Part shown: positions 9,212-17,480 of the stretch, in pieces
How the letters are laid out: each line of letters opens with the position of its first letter
How positions within the stretch are numbered: position 1 is the stretch's first letter
DNA from: an uncultured Opitutia bacterium
GTDB taxonomy: Bacteria; Verrucomicrobiota; Verrucomicrobiia; Opitutales; UBA953
NCBI GenBank assembly: GCA_945957395.1
Contig: CAMFKE010000002.1
Coordinates: forward strand, 336,176-400,175
DNA length: 64,000 nucleotides
Direction: 5' to 3'
Notes under the pieces: model-generated
Databases searched by the model: none
What the model was told of the DNA's origin: nothing
What the model saw: the letters and a program-made list of their open reading frames with translations, nothing else
Program-made: the position numbers and the translations under genes

Positions 9212-9790
9212 TTGAATCCGACAAACGAGAGCGCCGGCCAACGCCGGCTGGAATGCCCTTTCGCCAAGCTGCATCCCTCGCAGCTGGTGAAGGACGACAC
9301 GCACTTCATGGCCCTCGCGTTCAACCAGGCCGTGGAGGCCTGGCGCATCGACGAGGTCCCCATCGGCGCCGTCATCGTCAAGGACGGCGCCGTCATCGCC
9401 GCCGCCCACAACGCGGTGGAATCGCTCAACGACCCCACGGCGCACGCCGAAATCCTGGCCATCACGCAGGCGGCCAGGCACATCGGCAACTGGAGGCTCA
9501 ACGAGTGCACGCTCTATGTGACCAAGGAGCCCTGCCCCATGTGCGCGGGAGCCACCATCATGAGCCGGCTCGGACGCGTCGTGTACGCCTGGGGAGACCC
9601 CAAGATGGGCTGCATGGGAGGCGCGACCGCCACCCATGAGCTCCCGAAGCTGAATCACCGGGTGAGCGTCACCCGCGGCGTCATGGAAGAGGAGTGCCGA
9701 TCCATCCTCCAGGCTTACTTCGCCATGAAACGCGCCTTCGCAAAATCGGACGCCCCCGCATCCGAAGACCCGGCGCAGGAAGCGCCGTAA
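9212..9790 (+). CDS. tadA: tRNA-specific adenosine deaminase TadA
   Basis: This zinc deaminase converts the wobble adenosine of tRNA-Arg(ACG) to inosine. It has the HAE motif (His78, Glu80, proton shuttle) and PCPMCAGA (Cys108, Cys111, zinc ligands), plus the tRNA-binding C-terminal helix. The longest reading starts at TTG 9212 (192 residues). It includes the block LECPFAKLHPSQLVKDD, which looks like genuine protein, so I kept it; the first ATG is at 9308 (160 residues) and is the conservative alternative. The C-terminus ends in an acidic/Ala-Pro tail. The gene stands alone ahead of rimO with a 191-bp spacer. Confidence 0.88.
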   Translation: MNPTNESAGQRRLECPFAKLHPSQLVKDDTHFMALAFNQAVEAWRIDEVPIGAVIVKDGAVIAAAHNAVESLNDPTAHAEILAITQAARHIGNWRLNECTLYVTKEPCPMCAGATIMSRLGRVVYAWGDPKMGCMGGATATHELPKLNHRVSVTRGVMEEECRSILQAYFAMKRAFAKSDAPASEDPAQEAP

Positions 9791-9981
9791 ACGGAGCGAG
9801 AGGCCCGGCTTCGCGCGCCGCGCCATTGCCCGACCTCGGGCGCCAAAGCCACGACGACGCCGGGAGAGCAACCGCAGCCCCCGGAGCCGGAACAGAGCAA
9901 AAGACCCCGGAACAAAGGTCGGGTTGGAGTTTGCCTAACACGAGAGTCCCCCTTTCGTGCCCCGCCAACTCGTAAAAACCC

Positions 9982-11343
9982 ATGGTAAAAGTAGGACTCG
10001 TTTCACTTGGCTGCGCCAAGAACCTCATCGACTCGGAAATCATGATCGGCCACCTCGCCCAGGCCGGCATGTCGCTCACCGCCGAAACGAAGGAGGCCGA
10101 CGTGGTCATCGTGAACACCTGCTCCTTCATCGACGCCTCCAAGAAGGAGTCGCTCCAGGCCATCTTCGACATGCAGGACGAGCGCCTCGCCGCGAAAAAG
10201 AAGAAGCAGAAGCTCATCGTCGCCGGCTGCATGTCCCAACGCTACGAGGGCGAACTTCCCAAACTGCTCCCGGAGGTGGACGCCTTCATCGGCCTCGACC
10301 AGGTCACCCAGGTCGTGCCCGTCATCAACGAGGTGCTCGGACACACCTCCAAGGAGAACGAGCAGCTCGATTTCACCACCGAGAAGCCGCAGTACATCCC
10401 GGACTTCGACACGCCGCGCGTGCGCCTCACCCCCAAGCACACGGCCTACATCAAAATCGCAGAAGGCTGCAACCACCCCTGCTCCTTCTGCATCATCCCC
10501 AAGATTCGCGGCCGCCACCGCTCGCGCACCGTCGAATCGGTCGTCAAGGAGGCCCGTCGCCTCGTCGCCGAGGGCGTGAAGGAGATCAACCTCATCTCCC
10601 AGGACACCACCTACTTCGGCATGGACCGCTGGGAGAGCGACCGGCCCAACCCGCGCTCCGGCGTCGACAGCGCCAAGGGAGAATCCCTCGCCACGCTGCT
10701 GCGCGAGCTTAACAAGATCGAGGGCGACTTCTGGATCCGCCTGCTTTACACACACCCGGCCCACTGGTCCGACGAGCTCATCGCCACCATCGCGGAGTGC
10801 CCCAAGGTCGTTCGCTATGTGGACATCCCTCTGCAGCACATCAGCACCAACATGCTGACCAAAATGCAGCGCCAGACCGACGGCCCGTACATCCGCGACC
10901 TCATCCGCCGCATGCGCGCCGGCATCCCCGGCATCATCATCCGCACCACCTTCATCGTCGGATTCCCCGGAGAGACCGAGGCCGACTTCGAGGAACTGCG
11001 CGAATTCCTCTCCGAAACCCGCTTCGAACGCGTCGGCATCTTCAAGTACTCCAAGGAGGAGGGCACCAAGGCCGCCAAACTCGACGAGCACATCCATCAC
11101 AAGACCAAGGAGCGCCGCTGGGCACTCGCCATGGGCACCCTGCGCCAGCTCTCCGAAGAGCGCTGCCGCTCCTATGTCGGCCGCAAGATCAAGGTGCTCG
11201 TGGACAAGCCGGGCGAAGCCCGCTCCGCCGCCGACGCCCTGGAAATCGACGGCACCGTGTTCGTCGACGAGTCGATCCCCGTGGGCACCTTCGCCGAAGT
11301 GACCGTCACCGGGCACCGCGAATACGACCTTATCGCGCGTTAA
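9982..11343 (+). CDS. rimO: Ribosomal protein S12 methylthiotransferase RimO
   Basis: The 453-residue radical-SAM enzyme adds a methylthio group to the conserved aspartate of ribosomal protein uS12. It shows the UPF0004 cluster cysteines (C11, C47, C83), the radical-SAM CxxxCxxC in EGCNHPCSFCIIP (C163, C167, C170), the catalytic barrel, and a C-terminal TRAM domain (RKIKVLVDKPG...TGHREYDLI). The N-terminus MVKVGLVSLGCAKN is diagnostic for RimO versus MiaB. The start is ATG 9982. It appears monocistronic, with a strong terminator 22 nt after the stop. Confidence 0.95.
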   Translation: MVKVGLVSLGCAKNLIDSEIMIGHLAQAGMSLTAETKEADVVIVNTCSFIDASKKESLQAIFDMQDERLAAKKKKQKLIVAGCMSQRYEGELPKLLPEVDAFIGLDQVTQVVPVINEVLGHTSKENEQLDFTTEKPQYIPDFDTPRVRLTPKHTAYIKIAEGCNHPCSFCIIPKIRGRHRSRTVESVVKEARRLVAEGVKEINLISQDTTYFGMDRWESDRPNPRSGVDSAKGESLATLLRELNKIEGDFWIRLLYTHPAHWSDELIATIAECPKVVRYVDIPLQHISTNMLTKMQRQTDGPYIRDLIRRMRAGIPGIIIRTTFIVGFPGETEADFEELREFLSETRFERVGIFKYSKEEGTKAAKLDEHIHHKTKERRWALAMGTLRQLSEERCRSYVGRKIKVLVDKPGEARSAADALEIDGTVFVDESIPVGTFAEVTVTGHREYDLIAR

Positions 11344-11365
11344 GCTCACACGCCGGGCCGACACG

Positions 11366-11403
11366 AAGGGCGATGTCCGCGAATCCGCGGCGTCGCCCTT
11401 TTT
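11366..11403 (+). terminator. Rho-independent terminator of rimO
   Basis: A stem of about 15 bp (11366-11381 with 11386-11400, one bulge) with the loop around 11382-11385 is followed by a five-T run (11399-11403). Confidence 0.85.
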
Positions 11404-11541
11404 CGTGCAAACACGGGCGTACCGGCGCGGCGCCCGGCCACTTTTGTCATGGCGGGCTTCTCCCGGTTCGGAGTCCCTCAGGATGATTTTGCGTTCAGAC
11501 AAATCCCCTGAAAGAAAAGTCCCCCGCCGACGATTTGTATC

Positions 11542-12849
11542 ATGATGACCCACTCCCCAGACTCCCGCCCGCGCGTCGCCATCATCGGCACCGGCATATC
11601 CGGCCTCGGATGCGCCTACCTCCTTCGCCGGGACGCTCACATCACGCTTTTTGAAAAGGGGGACCACATCGGCGGCCACACCCACACCGTGGATGTGACA
11701 GAGCCGGGCACGGGCCGCCCCTGCCCCGTCGACACCGGATTCATGGTGTACAACGAGGTCACCTACCCGCTGCTCACCCGGCTTTTCCGCGAACTGGGCG
11801 TGAAATCGAAGCCCACCGACATGTCGTTCTCCGTCTCCCACGAGGACACCGGCTTCGAGTACCGCGGCTCCGACCTGAACACCCTTTTCGCCCAGCGTCT
11901 CAACCTGCTGCGTCCGCGTTACTGGCGGCTCCTGCTGGCCATCAACCGCTTCAACGCCGACGCCGCTCGCGACCGCGAAAACCCCGAACTGACGACCCTC
12001 ACGCTCGAGGACTATGTGAAGCGCGGCCGCTACGGCGACGACTTCCTCCACCTCTACCTCGTCCCCATGTCCTCCGCCGTGTGGAGCACGCCGCCCGAGC
12101 TCATGCTGCGATTCCCGGCCGCCACGCTGTTGAGATTCTTCCATAACCACGGCTTCCTGGGCCTGCACACCCAGCACCCCTGGCTCACCGTCCAAGGCGG
12201 CTCTCGCACCTATGTCGCCAAGATCCTGGCGTCGCTAGGCATGGAGCCCTCCTCCGTCCGGGAGGCGGCCGTGCGCGTGTCGCGCCCGGCGTCGGGCGGG
12301 GCCACCGTCCACACGGTATCCGGCCAATCCCTACACTTCGACCGCGTCGTGCTCGCCTCGCACGCCGACGAATCCCTCGCCCTGCTCGAGGCGCCCACAC
12401 CCGAGGAAGCAAGCCTGCTGGGTGAATTCCGCTACCGAGACAACCGGGTGGTCCTGCACACCGACGCCTCAGTCATGCCGCGCAACCGCCGGGCCCATGC
12501 CTCCTGGAATTACGCCGTGCGCCGCGAAGCCGACGGACGGGTCGGCAACGCCACGCACTACTGGATGAACTCGCTTCAGGGCGTCAGCGATCGCGAACAG
12601 TACTTCGTGACGGTGAATCCGCCCGACCGCCTCGACCCCGCCAAAATCATCCGACAGTTCGACTACGCCCACCCCCTGTTCACGCTCGGCGCCATCCAAG
12701 CCCAGCCCCGACTTCCCGGGCTAAACCGCACCTCCCCTGGCCAACCCGTGCTCTTCTGCGGCAGCTACTTCCGCTACGGCTTCCACGAGGACGGCCTGAT
12801 GGCCGCCGTCGACGCCGCTCAGGCGCTGCTGGGCCGGGCCCCTTGGTGA
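11542..12849 (+). CDS. FAD-dependent amine-oxidase-like oxidoreductase of the modified-fatty-acid cluster
   Basis: The 435-residue flavoprotein has an N-terminal Rossmann dinucleotide site, IIGTGISGLG (residues 14-23), followed by FEKGDHIGGHTHTV, typical of NAD(P)/FAD oxidoreductases of the amine-oxidase superfamily. The C-terminal FAD-binding segment has FCGSYFRYGFHEDG. Proteins of this type sit next to DUF1365 and cyclopropane-fatty-acid-synthase genes in many bacteria. By context it probably oxidises or reduces a lipid acyl chain before or after methylation. It is the first gene of a tightly packed plus-strand group, and the next gene starts 11 nt after its stop. The exact reaction is not known to me. 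Confidence 0.85.
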   Translation: MMTHSPDSRPRVAIIGTGISGLGCAYLLRRDAHITLFEKGDHIGGHTHTVDVTEPGTGRPCPVDTGFMVYNEVTYPLLTRLFRELGVKSKPTDMSFSVSHEDTGFEYRGSDLNTLFAQRLNLLRPRYWRLLLAINRFNADAARDRENPELTTLTLEDYVKRGRYGDDFLHLYLVPMSSAVWSTPPELMLRFPAATLLRFFHNHGFLGLHTQHPWLTVQGGSRTYVAKILASLGMEPSSVREAAVRVSRPASGGATVHTVSGQSLHFDRVVLASHADESLALLEAPTPEEASLLGEFRYRDNRVVLHTDASVMPRNRRAHASWNYAVRREADGRVGNATHYWMNSLQGVSDREQYFVTVNPPDRLDPAKIIRQFDYAHPLFTLGAIQAQPRLPGLNRTSPGQPVLFCGSYFRYGFHEDGLMAAVDAAQALLGRAPW

Positions 12850-12860
12850 GGACCAAGCCC

Positions 12861-13718
12861 ATGCCGGAAGACACGCCCATGCGCTCCCGACTCTTTCCGT
12901 GCACCGTGGCCCACCGGCGGTTCACGCCCACGCGCCACGCGTTCGCCCACCGCGTGTTCATGATAGCGGTGGACTTGGACAAATGGGACCTTCTCAGCGA
13001 CCGGCTGCGGCTGCTCAAAACCGACCGGCGCGCCCTCTACTCCCTGCACGACCGCGATTTCCTGCCCACCGGAGAACCGGTGAGCCGCGCGCGACACGAA
13101 CCGCCTCCCTCCGCCCCGGGCCTGAATCTCAAGCAGCGCGTGCTCGCCCGGATCGCCGCGCACGGCGTGACCATCCCTCATGAGGCGCGCGTCACGCTCG
13201 TGTCCATGCCGCGCGCCGCCGGGTACCTGTTCAACCCCGTCAGCTTTTACTTCCTCAGCGACGCGCAAGGCAACCCGGTCGCGGCGCTCGCCGAGGTGAC
13301 GAACACCTTCCGCGAGGTGAAGGTCTTCGCGCTCGGCACCGAATGCCTGACTCGCGACGCCTCCGGCGAACCCGTTTTCCGCCTTCGCACCCCCAAGGAC
13401 TTCTATGTGTCGCCCTTCTCACCGCCCGACGGCGAGTTCGAGTTCGTGCTGCACCCGCCGGGCAAGTCGCTGCGGCTGCGCGTGGACCATTGGGAGGGCG
13501 GCGTGCGCACACTCACCGCCCCGGTGAACGGGCAGGGGAAGAAGCTCTCGGATGCCGGGCTTCTGCGAGAATCGTTCATCTGCCCGCTCGTCACGCTCAA
13601 GACCATCATGCTCATCCACCTGCACGCCCTTGCGCTCTGGCTTAAGCGCACCCCCTGGTGGCCCAAGTCGCAAGATCTCGACCGGCAGACCGACCTGCGT
13701 CGGCCGCACGAAGGATGA
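12861..13718 (+). CDS. DUF1365 family protein
   Basis: The protein has 285 residues and begins MPEDTPMRSRLFPCTVAHRRFTP. The DUF1365 pattern is clear: HRRFTPTRHAFAHRVFMIAVDLD, then GYLFNPVSFYF, then AEVTNTFREVKVF and FYVSPF. A good ribosome-binding site (GGTGAGGA, 12845-12852) sits 8 nt before ATG 12861, which decides the start over the TTG at 12843. The biochemical role is unsettled; members are nearly always next to a flavin oxidoreductase and a cyclopropane-type methyltransferase, as here, and are tied to modified fatty acids. A C-terminal hydrophobic segment (IMLIHLHALALWL) could touch the membrane. Confidence 0.88.
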   Translation: MPEDTPMRSRLFPCTVAHRRFTPTRHAFAHRVFMIAVDLDKWDLLSDRLRLLKTDRRALYSLHDRDFLPTGEPVSRARHEPPPSAPGLNLKQRVLARIAAHGVTIPHEARVTLVSMPRAAGYLFNPVSFYFLSDAQGNPVAALAEVTNTFREVKVFALGTECLTRDASGEPVFRLRTPKDFYVSPFSPPDGEFEFVLHPPGKSLRLRVDHWEGGVRTLTAPVNGQGKKLSDAGLLRESFICPLVTLKTIMLIHLHALALWLKRTPWWPKSQDLDRQTDLRRPHEG

Positions 13719-13823
13719 TGCCGCGACCACCGCCGCCATGATTTGGCACGAGGCGGTCAAAAAAGATGATTGAACCAAGATGAAGCTGTAATCCCGAACG
13801 GCTCCCGAACGATAGGGACGGAT

Positions 13824-15122
13824 ATGAGCAGCGACTTGCACGAGGATGTTCGAGACCCCCTGTCCGCCGGGTTGACCGCGCCTGCGGCGTCCGCCCCCGG
13901 ATTCGCCCGCAAAGCCTTTGTCTCCGCCCTCTCCCCCTTGCGACGCGGAGGACTGGAACTGATTTTCCCGGACCGCTCCTCGCACCGCTTCGGCGAAAGC
14001 GACTCCGCTCAGGCGCGGCTGATCGTGCGCCGCGAATGCTTTTTCCAAAAATGCCTGCTGCGCGGAGACATCGGCTTCGCCGAGTCGTACATGGACGGCG
14101 ACTGGGACACACCGGACCTTCACGCGATCTTCTCCTGGATACTGATCAATGCCGACCGGGCACCCACGCTCTCCGGCTCCGCCGCGCGCACCTGCGCCCT
14201 CGGACTGCTGCGCTTCGCCGACAGAATCGCGCACATTCTGCGCCCCAATTCCCTGCGCGGCGCCCGGCGAAACATCGCGGACCACTACGACCTCTCCAAC
14301 GAGTTCTTCGCGCTCTGGCTGGACCCGCGCATGGTCTACTCGTCGGCCTTGTTCGCATCCCACGCCATGTCACTCGAAGAGGCGCAGGTCGCCAAATTCG
14401 ACCGACTCTGCCGACTCCTTCGACTCGCCCCGGGGGACCATGTGCTGGAAATCGGCTGCGGATGGGGCGGATTCGCCTTGTACGCAGCTTCCAAGTACGG
14501 CGTTCGCGTCACAGGACTTACCCTTTCGACTCGCCAGGCCGAAACAGCCCGCGCTCGCGCCGCGGCAGCCGGGCTCTCCGACCGCATCGACATCCTCATG
14601 CGCGACTTCCGCGAGACCTCGGGGTCCTTCGACAAAATCGTGTCCATCGAGATGATGGAGGCGCTCGGCCACGACAACCTGCCGGCCTTCTGCCAGGCCT
14701 GCGACAGGCTGCTCAAGCCCCATGGCCTGGCCGCGCTGCAGTTCATCACAGTCCCCGACACGCGTTACGACGACCTGCGCAAGGGCGTCGACTTCATCCA
14801 GAAGCACATCTTCCCCGGCTCCCTGCTGCTCCCGCTCAACCGCGTGAACTCGCTGCTCTCGCGTCACGGCTCCTTCACCCTCGCCGACCTTCGCGACCTC
14901 TCCTCCGACTACGCGGAAACCCTCCGACGCTGGGCCGTCACCTTCGAATCCAGGCGCGACGAGGTGGCGGCGCTGGGCTTCGACGAGCGATTCCGGCGCA
15001 AGTGGGGATACTACCTGCAATACTGCAGAAGCGCCTTCGCCACCCGACACATCGGCGTGGTCCAGGCCCTCTACACCCGCCCGAACAACCCGGTCCTGGC
15101 CGCCAACCCCGCGATATCATGA
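13824..15122 (+). CDS. Cyclopropane-fatty-acyl-phospholipid synthase family methyltransferase
   Basis: The protein has 432 residues from ATG 13824 (AGGGA lies 5 nt upstream; a TTG at 13770 would add 18 residues). The N-terminal lipid-binding domain is followed by the SAM-methyltransferase core: HYDLSNEFFALWLDPRMVYS (substrate loop), VLEIGCGWGGFALYAA (SAM-binding motif I), then SIEMMEALGHDNLPAF and the C-terminal GVDFIQKHIFPG. These enzymes use SAM to add a methylene bridge or methyl group to an unsaturated acyl chain of membrane phospholipid. It is the third gene of the cluster, and its stop overlaps the next start (ATGA). Confidence 0.92.
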   Translation: MSSDLHEDVRDPLSAGLTAPAASAPGFARKAFVSALSPLRRGGLELIFPDRSSHRFGESDSAQARLIVRRECFFQKCLLRGDIGFAESYMDGDWDTPDLHAIFSWILINADRAPTLSGSAARTCALGLLRFADRIAHILRPNSLRGARRNIADHYDLSNEFFALWLDPRMVYSSALFASHAMSLEEAQVAKFDRLCRLLRLAPGDHVLEIGCGWGGFALYAASKYGVRVTGLTLSTRQAETARARAAAAGLSDRIDILMRDFRETSGSFDKIVSIEMMEALGHDNLPAFCQACDRLLKPHGLAALQFITVPDTRYDDLRKGVDFIQKHIFPGSLLLPLNRVNSLLSRHGSFTLADLRDLSSDYAETLRRWAVTFESRRDEVAALGFDERFRRKWGYYLQYCRSAFATRHIGVVQALYTRPNNPVLAANPAIS

Positions 15123-15472
15123 GCCGATTCATCCGCCCCGTGCCCGCCCTGCGACTCTTCTTCGCGCTCGCGCTGGCCGCCATTCTCTTCGCCACCACGC
15201 GAGCCTCCCTCGACTACTCCATCCTCGAGGTGCCGGAGCGCATCGGCCACGACACCTGGTTTCAGGCCACCCTCACCGACGCCTACCTCGGCTTCCTCTC
15301 CTTCTACTGCTGGATCTTTTATCTCGAGCGCTCCCGCGCCTCGCGACTCCTGTGGCTGATCGCCCTTCTGCTCCTGGGCAACATCGCCATGGCGTCCTAC
15401 GCGCTCAACCGCCTCCTGCGCCTGCCGGCCGACGCCCCGGTGCGCGACATCCTGCTGCGTCGCGAGGACTGA
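15119..15472 (+). CDS. Small membrane protein, DUF1475-like
   Basis: The 117-residue protein starts at ATG 15119, overlapping the stop of the upstream methyltransferase by 4 nt (ATGA). Three hydrophobic segments are visible: residues about 8-26 (ALRLFFALALAAILFATT), about 58-75 (AYLGFLSFYCWIFYL) and about 80-100 (LLWLIALLLLGNIAMASYAL). It resembles the DUF1475 family found in the same neighbourhoods; the function is unknown. Translational coupling to the methyltransferase argues for a shared role in modifying membrane lipid. It is buried in a longer open frame, so gene callers may miss the start. Confidence 0.75.
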   Translation: MSRFIRPVPALRLFFALALAAILFATTRASLDYSILEVPERIGHDTWFQATLTDAYLGFLSFYCWIFYLERSRASRLLWLIALLLLGNIAMASYALNRLLRLPADAPVRDILLRRED

Positions 15473-15475
15473 CCC

Positions 15476-16282
15476 ATGCCCGACTCCGCATTCCCCCTCG
15501 CCGCCTACGCGCTCAGCTGCGCCGGCGTGTGCGCCTGGTTCTCGCTCGTTTGGGCGTACTGTCGCCAACGCGACAACTGGTCGCTCATAGACGCCGCATG
15601 GGCGGCCACGCCGGCACTCTTCTCTCTTGTCCCGCTCGCACTTTCCTCCGGCTCGCCGCGCGCCTGGGTGCAGTTCGCCCTGCTCGCCCTCTGGGGAGGA
15701 AGACTCGCGCTTCACCTGCACGCCCGCGTCGGCGGCGGTCGCGAACGCGAGGACGCCCGCTACGCCGACATGCGAGCGCGCTGGGGCGAGGACACCCCCA
15801 AGCGCATGTTCGGCTTCTTCCAAATCCAAGCCGTCACCGTGTGGGTGCTCCTGCTGCCGGCTTTCGCGACGAACTCGGACCCCTCAGCATATCCGCAACC
15901 CCATGACATCGCCGGCGCCCTCATCGTGCTTGCGGGCATCGCCGGGGAGGCCGCCGCGGACGCCTCGCTCAAGAAATTCCGCGCCGACCCGGCCAACCGC
16001 GGCCGCATCTGCGAAGCGGGCCTCTGGGCTTACAGCCGCCACCCCAACTACTTCTTCGAGTGGCTCATCTGGATAGGCTTCGCCACGAGCGCCCTCGGCG
16101 CTCCCGCCGGCCTTATAGCACTCCTGGCGCCCGCCATGATGTACGGCCTGCTTCGCCATGGCTCCGGCGTCCCCCTTTCCGAGGAACGCGCGGCTCGTCT
16201 CAAGGGCGATGCCTGGCGCGACTACGCCGCACGAGTGAACACCTTCTTCCCCGGCCCCCGCCGGAAGCGCCGCGACCCCTGA
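15476..16282 (+). CDS. DUF1295 / steroid 5-alpha-reductase-like membrane protein
   Basis: The 268-residue polytopic membrane protein starts 4 nt after the preceding stop. The C-terminal signature GLWAYSRHPNYFFEWLIWIGF (about residues 182-202) is the hallmark of DUF1295 and related isoprenylcysteine methyltransferase or steroid-reductase families. Other markers are RWGEDTPKRMFGFFQIQ and a cluster of N-terminal helices. Known relatives reduce a C=C bond using NADPH. In this operon it could saturate a methylene or enone intermediate on a modified acyl chain; that is inference from context. Confidence 0.88.
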   Translation: MPDSAFPLAAYALSCAGVCAWFSLVWAYCRQRDNWSLIDAAWAATPALFSLVPLALSSGSPRAWVQFALLALWGGRLALHLHARVGGGREREDARYADMRARWGEDTPKRMFGFFQIQAVTVWVLLLPAFATNSDPSAYPQPHDIAGALIVLAGIAGEAAADASLKKFRADPANRGRICEAGLWAYSRHPNYFFEWLIWIGFATSALGAPAGLIALLAPAMMYGLLRHGSGVPLSEERAARLKGDAWRDYAARVNTFFPGPRRKRRDP

Positions 16283-16295
16283 CCCCCCCCTCCCC

Positions 16296-17333
16296 ATGTC
16301 CCTCTCCGACGCCCTCCTTTCCCGCGGTCTTCTCCCCGACCCGCTCATTCGCTTCGGCATACGCCGACTGCTCGCCGCACGACTGCGCGAAGTGCGCTCC
16401 CCCGACGCCGCGACGCGCGAGCGCAACCTGCGCGCCTTCGCCGCGGAGCTGGACACCATGCCCGTAGCGGTGCGTACCGACGCCGCCAACGAACAACACT
16501 ACGAGGTTCCGGCCGAGTTCTACAAAGTGGCCCTCGGCCCGCACCTCAAGTACTCCTGCGGCCTCTACAATTCGCCCGACTCCTCGCTGGCCGACGCCGA
16601 GGAGGCCATGCTCAACCTGTGCTGCGAGCGCGCCGAACTCGCCGACGGACAGGATATCCTGGAGCTGGGCTGCGGCTGGGGCTCGCTCACTCTTCACATG
16701 GCCCGCCGCTACCCGTCGGCGCGCATCACCGGCGTCTCCAACTCCAATTCGCAGCGCGAGCACATCGAGTCCGAGTGCCACCGACTCGGTCTCACCAACG
16801 TGCGCATCCTGACGCGCGACATGAACGACTTCGCCGCAGAAACCTCACGCTACGACCGCGTCGTGTCCGTCGAGATGTTCGAGCACATGAAGAACTACCG
16901 GGAACTGCTGCGGCGCATCGCCGGCTGGCTCAAACCCGACGGAAAACTCTTCGTGCATATCTTCACCCATCGCGACAGCGCCTACCACTTCGTGGCCCGC
17001 GACGAATCCGACTGGATGTCCAAGTACTTCTTCACCGGAGGCACCATGCCGGCGAACGACCTGCTCACCTTCTGGCAGGACGACCTGCGGCTGGAAACCC
17101 GCTGGGAGGTGGACGGCACCCACTACCAACGCACCGCCGAGGACTGGCTTCGCAACATGGACGCCGGTCGCGGCGCCCTGCGGGAGATTTTCCAACGCAC
17201 CTACGGCGACCAGTCCCGGCGCATGTGGCACTACTGGCGCATCTTCTTCATGTCCTGCGCCGAGCTCTGGGGATACGCCGACGGCCGGGAATGGATGGTC
17301 TGCCACTACCGCTTCGTGAAACCCGCAGCCTGA
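16296..17333 (+). CDS. Second cyclopropane-synthase-type SAM methyltransferase
   Basis: The 345-residue protein has motif I LELGCGWGSLTLHMARRYP, motif SVEMFEHMKNYRELL, and the HYEVPAEFYKVALGPHLKYSCG substrate loop. It differs clearly from the 13824 gene (shorter N-terminus, different C-terminus with MWHYWRIFFMSCAELWGYADG). This subtype resembles the CFA-like methyltransferases related to plant coclaurine N-methyltransferases. Its substrate is unknown to me; position at the end of the lipid operon, 13 nt after the DUF1295 gene, suggests a second methyl transfer or a polar headgroup methylation. A terminator-like hairpin follows. Confidence 0.88.
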   Translation: MSLSDALLSRGLLPDPLIRFGIRRLLAARLREVRSPDAATRERNLRAFAAELDTMPVAVRTDAANEQHYEVPAEFYKVALGPHLKYSCGLYNSPDSSLADAEEAMLNLCCERAELADGQDILELGCGWGSLTLHMARRYPSARITGVSNSNSQREHIESECHRLGLTNVRILTRDMNDFAAETSRYDRVVSVEMFEHMKNYRELLRRIAGWLKPDGKLFVHIFTHRDSAYHFVARDESDWMSKYFFTGGTMPANDLLTFWQDDLRLETRWEVDGTHYQRTAEDWLRNMDAGRGALREIFQRTYGDQSRRMWHYWRIFFMSCAELWGYADGREWMVCHYRFVKPAA

Positions 17334-17359
17334 TTCATCCCCTCCTCGATGCAAGCGAT

Positions 17360-17390
17360 AGGGCGAAGTCCGAACACCGGGCTTTGCCCT
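17360..17390 (+). terminator. Hairpin ending the lipid-modification operon
   Basis: A 13-bp stem (17360-17372 with 17378-17390, including two G-U pairs) encloses a 5-nt loop, 26 nt after the last methyltransferase stop. The downstream T-run is weak, so termination may be partial. Confidence 0.6.
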
Positions 17391-17480
17391 TGCTCGTTTA
17401 ACGCCCGCACATACCGCCGCGCCCCCCTCACTTTTTCGTGGCCATCCCCGGCGGCATGCGTGACCTGACCGCACCCCGCC

